Source of the DNA: Pithys albifrons albifrons
Taxonomy: Eukaryota; Chordata; Aves; Passeriformes; Thamnophilidae
NCBI RefSeq assembly: GCF_047495875.1
Contig: NC_092497.1
Location: 30,132,781 to 30,196,780 of the forward strand
Length of the DNA: 64,000 bases
Direction of reading: 5' to 3'
The notes beneath the pieces are model-generated. The model was not told where the DNA came from. It saw nothing but the letters and a program-made list of their open reading frames with translations, and made no database searches. A program made the position numbers and the translations under genes. Shown here in pieces: positions 55,621-64,000 of this stretch (the first letter of the stretch is position 1; each line of letters starts with the position of its first letter).

Positions 55621-58600
55621 CTAAACTCCTCCTCTGTTACGTGGAAAACACGTGTGGAATACTTGTGATGTCTGCTTCCTTAGTTACACCTAGTTACTGA
55701 GGAAGCCATGGATCAAAACCATTACAGGTGGGTAGTAGCATAGAGCAAAGAGTGAAAAGGTGACTATTATTGTCAGTATTAGCACTCTTTACAGAAAGAG
55801 GAGAACAGGGCTTTTTAAACTGATACCTTTGTACATTATCCATAATCAAGGTAGTGTTCACAGCATTTTTGATTGATGTTTTCAAGACTGAGAAAATGTC
55901 GTTCTGTTTACGGCATGTCAGCCTCCTGCTTATATACTAATTTATTCAACAAGGCCAGACATACTTTCGAGAAAGACACCTATCCCTTTATTCCACCATC
56001 TCTCTATCAGTTACCCCATTCACAGTTAGGATAGAGTCATGATTTGTCTTTATTTTCCACCTGGCTTCAGCATGGCCTTCTGTTTTCACAGAAGAGGTGG
56101 AAAGAGCTTCCCAAAAACTTGACCACTGTGTGTGACTTTCTGAAACAAAGTGTGTTACTTTCTGAAACAAGGGCTGGCCTTCAAGTCCAAGAACATTGAG
56201 AAATTCCCTTTCAGGGTTGGAAGTGCTCCTAATCACACAAGCACTTAACCAGCAATGGCACATCCACCCCAAACACTAAAAAAATTTAACATGTCCCACC
56301 TGTCATGAGTAATGTTTTGACTTTCTTCTTAGAACAAGGTGCCTCCAGTTTCTTGTCCACCTCTGAATTTTCATGAGTGTATACAATGGACAATTCCACA
56401 TCTCTTCTCACTCTGACATATCTGAACATCTCTGTTTATACAGAACTTTTCAACAATTTCTGTAATTTTTGGTTATTTTAAGTTGAGTATTCTTGACTGT
56501 GACTGAGCCATTTTGTTGGATTAGGATTCTAAATTATTAGCACAGATGGTGTGAGCACAGCAAGGGAATGAATCTCGCAGAGGTTCTAAACAAACCCATT
56601 TAACTACGATCAATGAATTGTCAGTCCACATTGTTCAGGATTTCAGCCCACATATTTGTAGACCATAAATGTTAGTCAGTTTCTGAGTGGAAGGAAAGTA
56701 TTAAACATTAAGTGCCTATGATTTAACAACCTAAAAAAAATTAAATAGTTAATTTGCAATCATCCTACACAATTTTGTGTCACAGAGAAGAAAACGTACA
56801 AAGAGAGAAACGTGCTTATGTACACATACTTATATAGCATTAGAGCACTTCAAAAACTGAAAATATGTGTTTGAACTTTGAACTTTTAATTTTTCTTTGG
56901 TAGATGACATACAGTAGATTAAGCAATACCTTTTATTGGACCAACAAAGAGCAGTCAGGCTTTGAGACCAGAAAGGCTGCATCTTCAGTTTTCACCTTAT
57001 TGATCTTGCCCTTACAGACCAGATCAACTACAAATATTTTCTGTATGGAACTACAAATATTTTCTGTATGCTTTGAATGATATCTTTCTTCCTTTGAGGT
57101 TTAATATTTCTTTTTCTGATCAATAATAAAAAGAAAGTTTGTGTAGAGAACTACAATGAAAAAAAGGAAGGAAAGGAATCCTTTTATAGTAGTTGTTTGG
57201 TTGATTGCCAGAGGAAAATCAGAATTATCTTTTAATATTAAGAAATGCAATTAAATGAAGAAAGCAATCCCTTTTGTTGCTTTAGTATACCCCAAAATTA
57301 ATTTTGCATTGCTTTGAAAATCAAGAGATTGTACATTAGAATCTGAGAACACCAAATGCTCCTATCAAATGCATATTATATTACTATAAAGCATTAAAAA
57401 CAGTATAACTTTGTTCTCTTCCCAGTGCTCACCTCTGCTCCACCCCCATATTGACTAAATTTTTTCTTTAACCTTTTTCTATCCAAATAAGTAGAGGGTA
57501 AGTATTGTCCCTAAGGCTATGTGACATCTCTCTCAACACGTTTACAGTTGTAAAAATTTTGCCTTTCTCTTTAACTTTTCCACCTCTGATTACTCAAATC
57601 ACTATATTTTTTAAAATGGTTCACTTACTGTTTAATCAGAGAAGGAAAAGCCATGAGTTTTCAGAAAAAAATTTGTTTGTTTCAAGTGACAGGTCACTTT
57701 AAAATAAAAGCTGATGGATATTGAAGGAAGTCCAAGAACATTTTTATTTGTCACCTAACTAGTAATGAAAGATCTAGTCTCCTGTTTTAAAAGCATTAAA
57801 TAGTATTTTACATCTTTGGGGGAGGGGACTGCATGGGAAGTAAAACATATTTCTGTCTATTAATCCATCTAAAAATCATTTGATCCACCTTACAGTACTT
57901 TATGTGTGCTCTGTTTCAACTGGGAACAGCTATACTTTCATTTACTTGGCAACTGAACAATACAGGAATTCTGACTCCATTAAATTTTAAGTAATGGTGG
58001 AGCTCTAATAGTTTTCATGTTGCTTACAATATTATTGCTTAGTATAGCTAGCTGTACACAATTTACTATTAAATACTAATAAAAGTAATTTAAAAAAAAA
58101 TAACCAGACACCAACTAGAGATATATAACTAAGTTTGTGTTTAGCCATCTCCTCCCAAATTTTGTTAAGAGAGTGATCACATACAGGCCAAAATCTTTAA
58201 ATAAAGTAGCATGGCTATATGTATATTTTTCTTTAAATTATAGGACATGTATACTTAACAGTGGAAATTAATCCGCTAAGGACAAGGATCTCCTGATAAA
58301 AATATGAAGCTAATTCTGGAAGAAACAAATTCAGTTATTCCCTCATTCTGAAAATAAGAAATTATGCACTTAGGATAATAAATAATATTTTGACAATGCT
58401 TTATTTTAATGGCACGTGAATTAAAACTGCATTACAATGAAATTGCTGCAGAACATCCACATTAATATCAAATGAATTCATTATGACCAGCAGCGTTACA
58501 ATGAATACTAAATGAATTAATAATAATGAACCACTTAAAGTGTTACCTAATTGTTTTATTTCATTTTTATGTATATTTTCGTCCAAATTTAACTGTTAGG

Positions 58601-59073
58601 TTAATAGAGAATGACATCTAGTAATTAATTTCCACACCTAGTGTTTGTAAGTGACTACTTCCACACCAGATTCAGTCAAGCCTGCTGCATATCTAATATT
58701 GATCAGATGTCTCAAAAAGATCCACCTATTGCCCCAGATACTTTGAATCATGTTGATGCAAAATGATCAGCCATGATATATTAAAGATTTAACAACTCTT
58801 AATTGTTCATGATAATCATGTTCCTTCAACTGACAATTCGTCTTCCTTTCAAGAATCCCAAGTGCTTATACACAGGGTTATTAAAGATATCCTACAAACA
58901 AAGAAACTGGAGTAGAAGCACAGTGGTTTGCCTGTGATAACAGAGTAGCTTCTCTGCAGTCCTCCATAGAAACTTCAAATCCTCACAAAATTTGCTGTTT
59001 TTCTTAATCTGCCGACTGTTACTATCTGTCATTTATTCCTTCACAGAAATCATGACGTTTTAACTTCTTTATC
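55621..59073. other. AT-rich unique sequence, no gene seen
   Basis: No convincing gene or transposon was seen. A 94-codon minus frame at 55988-56272 has no recognised domain. Short local duplications occur: TTTCTGAAACAAAG twice near 56135-56170, and a 23 bp unit with ACTACAAATATTTTCTGTATG twice at 57027-57070. The 58385-58560 stretch is rich in TGAATTAAT/TTAAT cores. Confidence 0.5.
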
Positions 59074-59384
59074 ACCATCATCATGGCTAGGCTTTGCAAA
59101 TGAAGATTTGGGAAGGGCTCTCCCCATGCAGGTGTGTCCTTTGAGCCTGCACTGTGGATTTTTTACGTGAGGCACAGCATGCACAGAAATAGCCTCGCCC
59201 TTTAACTCCTAAGATTCATCTGCCATGGCTGAGGGAGCTTGGACGGTGACAGTGAAGTCTTCAGGACTAGAACCTACAGCACCTGGCATTCCCAGGAGGT
59301 CTCCCATTGAAGTACTGACTGGGACTGACCCTGCTTAGTTTCTGAGATAAGACGAGGTCAGGCATCAGGGTGGCATGGCCATAG
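59074..59384 (-). mobile_element. 5S rRNA-headed SINE with AviRTE-type tail (copy A2), full 5S 5' end
   Basis: On the minus strand the element starts CTATGGCCATGCCACCCTGA, which matches the true 5' end of 5S rRNA rather than the GGCAGTTAAATGCC start of the other copies. The 5S-like head (about 59384-59271) is followed by the common body. It ends in the ATGGCTAGGCTT tail with CATCATCAT (plus-strand 59074-59085). A target site duplication is not clear; TTTAT occurs at 59068-59072 and 59387-59391, but the tail repeat blurs it. Older-looking than the B copies. Confidence 0.85.
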
Positions 59385-60580
59385 TTTTTATGATCATCAA
59401 TGATTAGTATATACCATATAATTTTGAGAAGCATGTTTGGAGCATTTTGACTCATTAGCAATTATACCTACAGAAACAATGCGCACTATTTCTCCCCTTT
59501 TCTATTAGAAAAACCTATATCCCTTTATATTCCTTTAGCAATAAGTTCCATAACACAAATCCCAGTGAAGCTCATGGTAGCGAATCTGGATAAGTTCCTT
59601 CATGGCTAAGAACAATAACTGCTGCTGAAGCTTTCATAATACTAAGGAGAAAATAAAATGCTTTGTGAAAGGTTTATTTCTGAATATGCTAATTCACTTA
59701 CACTTTCAGATAAAACAGCCAGAGGGAAACTTATTTCATATTAACTGGGGGAGGGGAGAGTGCATTTTAATTAAGATGTTTGGTAACATATATAAAGAAT
59801 TAAACATCAGAAAGAAAAGTGTGAAAACTTCCTAATTTCAGGTTTAGCGACTAGCCACAAAATGCGTTCTAGAAGTTCTGGATAAGAGAAAAACTCAAAG
59901 CACTTTAAAACAAGCAAACATGGCAGTATGTTTCTAAAAAAGACATTTTGCCTACATCTGCTCATTAGTTTTTAAAAGAAAATAGCTTTTTTATTCATAA
60001 AATATATTGAATGCTTATTTATTGCAGTCTACCATGAACTCTTGGTTTGGGGTGTTTTTGGGGGGATGTTCTATGACTCAAAGGTCCTTTAACTTTCAGG
60101 GAGAATTAGAACTTCTGGAAAATATTATTTTGTAATTAAATTTTTAAAAGTCCTCCATACGAGTATTGAATCAAGTCAGTATTTACTGAACAGTACAGGA
60201 AGTTTCATTTACTGGCATCTGTCATTCATTTTTGTTGGAGGTGTAAAGAAGTAGTAAGATTAGGTGGGCTGTTCATTTTTCTGTTTCTCCTTACAATAAG
60301 TCTGATTTTGAAACTTAGCTTTTTCACAACTATTCTTTGTGAATCTTTTAATATTACCCTACAAAATATGAGGAGGGTTGAAGTAACCAGTGAAAGTGCC
60401 AATAAAGCCTACTGCAATCCAGTAACACAAACTGAGGAGGAAGAGTGTAGGCAAAGAGAGACTTCAAAGTCAAAGAGGGATTTCAAAGCAAGGAACAGGT
60501 AACAAACTTTTTTTACCATTGTATCCACCAGGGCCTTAAATGCAATTTTCATCCTAGAGTATCATTTAATATTTGCATTT
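59385..60580. other. AT-rich unique sequence
   Basis: No gene, transposon or RNA gene was recognised. Confidence 0.5.
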
Positions 60581-60670
60581 CACAAAATCACAGACCCATA
60601 GAATGGGTTGCAAGGGACCTTAAGGAATATTAGTTTCAACCCCACTACCATGGAGAGCAGATAGAGTCTT
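60581..60670 (-). mobile_element. CR1 3' end fragment, minus strand
   Basis: TCACAAAATCACAGACCCATAGAATGGGTTGCAAGGGACCTTAAG and TTTCAACCCCACTACCATGG are the reverse-strand form of a CR1 3' end, as in the common bird CR1-Y-type fragments. About 90 bp is recognisable. Confidence 0.75.
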
Positions 60671-60775
60671 TCTTCTTTAAAAAATACATTTCCATAGACA
60701 AACTACTACAGATTTATAGATTTATAGATCCCTTTAAATTTATATTTTTCCTGAGGGGTCTTTTGATACTACAAT

Positions 60776-61091
60776 GTGTGTGGCTCGTCTTCGCGAATGA
60801 AGATTTGGGAAGGGCTGTCTCCACGTGGGTGTGCCCTTCCAGCCTGCGCAGTGGATTTTAGGTGAGGCTCAGCGTGCGCAGAACTGCCCCTGCCCCCACC
60901 ATTTAAGTCCTGAGGTCCACCTGCCACGGCTGAGCGAGCCTGGACAGTGACAGGGAAGTCCTCAGGACTAGAACCTACAGCACCCGGCATTTCCCAGGAG
61001 GTCTCCCATCCAAGTACTAATCCGGGTCTGACCTTGCTTAGCTTCCGAGATCTGACGGGATCGGATGTCAGGGAGGCATTTAACTGCCTTT
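60776..61091 (-). mobile_element. 5S rRNA-headed SINE, (AC)n-tailed subfamily (copy B2)
   Basis: A perfect 15 bp target site duplication, TTTTGATACTACAAT, lies at 60761-60775 and 61092-61106. On the minus strand it starts GGCAGTTAAATGCC, continues with the 5S-like head (about 61080-60971) and the same body as copy B1, and ends GTGGCTCGTCTTCGCGAATGA (plus-strand form) with only a short (TG)n at 60776-60781. CpG sites in the tail and head are better kept than in copy B1, suggesting a younger insertion. Confidence 0.93.
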
Positions 61092-61106
61092 TTTTGATAC
61101 TACAAT

Positions 61107-64000
61107 AGTATTGTAATATAAAACCTGTAATTAGCTATTTGGGTTTTGCCTAAACTTGAGGATACTTGACTTTAATTACCTATCAGACATACCACTACAT
61201 CTGCATTCATGAAATCATCAATATTAGCTCACACATAAGAACCTTTTTTCATCTGAAGATGATAAAAAATTCTTTTTATTTGTTCTCATTCAGTTTTGTT
61301 CTCACTCAATTTTGTTCTCACTCACTCAAGAAATTTGAATATTACATTTATAACAGTTCACAAAGGAGAACAGCCACATCCAAAGAGAGGGGAAGGAGAC
61401 TGGGTGCAGATAGGATTTAGCTGTTTTTTTTATACTTGAGTGCCAGAGTTCAAGGATGGAGGGAGGCAACCATACTTCTTAGTGTACACTGTTGACTGAT
61501 AAGTAGTAGCTATGAACAGCTGGTTTGTATGGCATTACTGCCAGGAAGAGTATCTTTATCTTTCTTCCCTACTGGCTTCATAAAACCGCTCCTTAGGTGT
61601 GAGGATGCAAAGTAGGTATTAGTGAAGGTAAATACCATCCTTCTCTCTTGTTAAACTACTCCTTTCCCTTACCTCATGTCTACAGCCCACGGAAACAATT
61701 GAGAGTTGGAAAAGATACTGTCACACCTAGATCTCATTTTAAAAATATCACTCTCAGACACTTTTCAACCTATCTATCCTGTATCCTCTTTAGAGGAAAC
61801 TATTTTCAGAGATAACCTCAGTGGATGTCCAGAAGTATTTTGCTACCACATGAATAATTGATTCCAGACACATTCACATCAATGAGTCCTGCATGCTAAA
61901 AATTTATATTTTGCAGTTGATTAATCTTGCTATTCAAAAGGTGCTAGTCATGATGAACTTTAACCAAATATGGAATACCTACTCTCTCTCCTACCTGTTC
62001 TTATTAAGGTGCTGGAAGACAATTATTTTTAAGCATGAAAGTTTTTATCCCTTTCTCAATATGTATGCTCAAACAAGAACTGTGCCATCATAAGCTTTTG
62101 TAACATTTTCCTTGGACATTCTAAATATTTTGTAACAACCCTATTCTTCAATTATAAGGATACAACGTATTTCTGTAATACATGTGCTCCTATCTTTATA
62201 TTGGATGGAGTGGGATGCCTCTGGGTTTAAATTGGCATATTTTTAATACCTTCTGTCTGTAGATAGAAATTGTTCAAGAGGTCAGCCCTGTTTGTTTATT
62301 CCAGAGAAGATCAAAGATTTCACCCAACTTATTTTTTATTATTACTGAGAACAAGCAGTACTGCAAAAAGACTTCAAACATGAATAAAATATTAGGTTAG
62401 AGGCATAATTAATATAAAAAGATACAGTGAATTATAAAGGTGGTTACTAGAGTCAGCAAACCATATATCAATGGCAGTTATCATATTTCATTGGAAGACA
62501 CTAAAGATTGAAAATCAAGCATGGCAATTAATTAGTTTCATTCCCATTTAACCTGAAGGTTGCATATATAAAAAAAAAATCAGGTTGACTGTGTGAGCAA
62601 AGAGAATAAGGAGTTCAGTTAAAGATCAAGAGTGGTAGAAGAAATAAGGAAAGGGGAAACAAGAGGGAAAAGATGTCTTTATTGCACTATAAAACCCCTT
62701 TACTGATCTGAATCCTGTTGACAATGATCTCACCTAATTAAGAGCTTAATATCTGTAACTGGATTGATGGGTATATTTTGGATGAATTGCACAAATTTTT
62801 GGATTGAAAATTAATTTTTACACGCTCGAGCTATAATAAAATTTGTTGTGCTTTTCCTACTTTCTTTACCACTGGTCATTCTGCACTAGGAGATAACATA
62901 ACTGTTGACTAGGAGCACGACACAAACCCTGTGAATTTGTCTTTCTATCTTCTGTTCATTACATTCCATGCAAAAATGAATGACAAGTAGTTTTAATTTG
63001 CATGCAATAGTAACAGATTTTACTAATGTAGAAGAAAGTGGCAGCTCTAGCATGTAGCTTAGAGAAATAAAGTACATCACCTTGTAACACAAGAAAAATT
63101 CTAGAAGTATTAGTTCATCAAACCAACAATTAAAATGGAAAACATTTAACAGACTTTTGAGTATTTTGAAACAACTTTTTCCGTATTGTGTTTGAAATGG
63201 TTAAACTACTCCAATCATCATTTTAAAGAAGAAAAATACTGGTTTCCACTCTAAAATCAGCCAATAGCTCTCATTAATGGGATAAAAATTGAAAGCTGAT
63301 ATTACAAACTTAATTCTAAAAAATGTTTTTCTGTGATAAAGCATGGGAGATTTAGTTTTTTCTAAAGACTGTATTTTCTAGAATGATAAAATTAATTCCA
63401 GTTCAATTATATGTCAAGACCTGGATTTTAGGTCTACTTAGAGCCAGAGATATTTAATGACATGTTTCTCCTCAAAATGTTAGTAGCAAAATTGTTAATT
63501 TTGCTCCAGTTGCAAAACTGTTATTCAACCAAGGGAGAACAAATGTTCCATTTTGGATAGCAAAGCATGTAGTACAGATAGATAAAAAATGTCATAAGGG
63601 AAAACCCCATCTTTCCTTCTATGAGAATTTATTTTTTAATTTAGTGAGTAAAAGCATTGCTTCTTTGATTAGAAAAATACAGTTTTATATACATATATAT
63701 ATTTTGTCCTTTTTATGTGGTATTGTCTGTGGTTGAATAGTTAGCAGGAAATAGGGGTTTCATAGGTGGCTTAGTGGGAAATAACAGACTTGCTTCAAGA
63801 CATTTCCAAGGTATTGTCTTTCACCTAGAGTTCTTGGTCTTTTTTAGAGCCAGACCTCTAGATTTATAATACAAATATTTGTCCATCTCCGGCACCGACT
63901 TTGGTTTTCTGCATATATCTAGAAACTTTGCAGTATGAGATTTTCATACCCAAAAATACAAAAATCCAATCTATATTTTTACAGGAACAAGTATCTAGCA
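61107..64000. other. AT-rich unique sequence, no gene seen
   Basis: No gene or named repeat was seen. A short three-fold repeat of a TTTTGTTCTCACTCA-like unit lies at about 61281-61328. Confidence 0.5.

Noticed and set aside
55988..56272. 94-codon minus-strand ORF as a possible host exon
   Set aside because: No domain, no splice-site evidence and an internal duplicated segment; it may be an old repeat.
60971..61080. 5S rRNA gene on the minus strand (also at 6677-6785, 17690-17796, 59271-59384)
   Set aside because: The 5S-like parts are the heads of SINE copies with diverged positions, shared downstream bodies and target site duplications. They are not 5S genes with a T-run terminator.

Overview
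The window is vertebrate nuclear DNA and almost certainly avian. The evidence is several CR1 retrotransposons whose 3' ends carry the bird-type octamer repeat (ATTCTATG), several ERVL-type LTRs of bird style, and an RTE-clade LINE that closely resembles AviRTE. AviRTE is known from only a scattered set of bird lineages, which would make the host one of those lineages; that species inference is tentative. No host exon, tRNA, rRNA gene or host protein could be supported. The unique sequence is AT-rich and looks like a gene desert or a very long intron.

Layout. 1-8 kb: AT-rich sequence with a very diverged LTR (about 3.5-4.1 kb), an unclassified interspersed repeat (about 5.0-5.5 kb) and a 5S rRNA-headed SINE (6.5-6.8 kb). 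8.0-8.7 kb: an isolated GC- and CpG-rich, promoter-like island. 13.8-14.4 kb: an ERVL-type solo LTR. 17.3-24.8 kb: a stack of nested insertions. A second 5S SINE sits beside a solo LTR of the family that flanks the provirus further on. Next comes a long CR1, which is itself interrupted by a class II-like solo LTR (18.95-19.22 kb) and by a 2.7 kb 5'-truncated AviRTE-like LINE (20.4-23.1 kb). Perfect target site duplications frame these insertions. 26.0-26.6 kb: a diverged LTR with an internal tandem duplication. 29.2-35.7 kb: a nearly complete ERVL-like provirus on the minus strand, with LTRs, a primer binding site, a leader ORF, gag, protease, RT/RNase H and integrase, and no env. 35.8-36.1 kb and 52.9-53.9 kb: CR1 3' ends. 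41.5-42.2 kb: a second copy of the unclassified repeat. 54.5-55.6 kb: pieces of another ERVL-like element. 59.1-61.1 kb: two more 5S SINEs. The rest is unique AT-rich sequence with scattered microsatellites.

How the parts relate. The AviRTE-like LINE and the 5S SINEs share the same 3' terminal segment. In the LINE that segment is essentially the whole very short 3' UTR plus the (ATG)n tail. The LINE is therefore the obvious source of the machinery that copied the SINEs. The window thus holds a non-autonomous/autonomous pair: a SINE with a 5S rRNA head (internal RNA polymerase III promoter) and an RTE-derived tail. The provirus is dead but well preserved: from the RT start to the end of integrase it is one reading frame broken only by three TGA codons. 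It carries an uncharacterised hydrophobic leader ORF and an in-frame 19-residue repeat in gag.

All boundaries and identities come from reading the sequence by eye. No database search or alignment was run.
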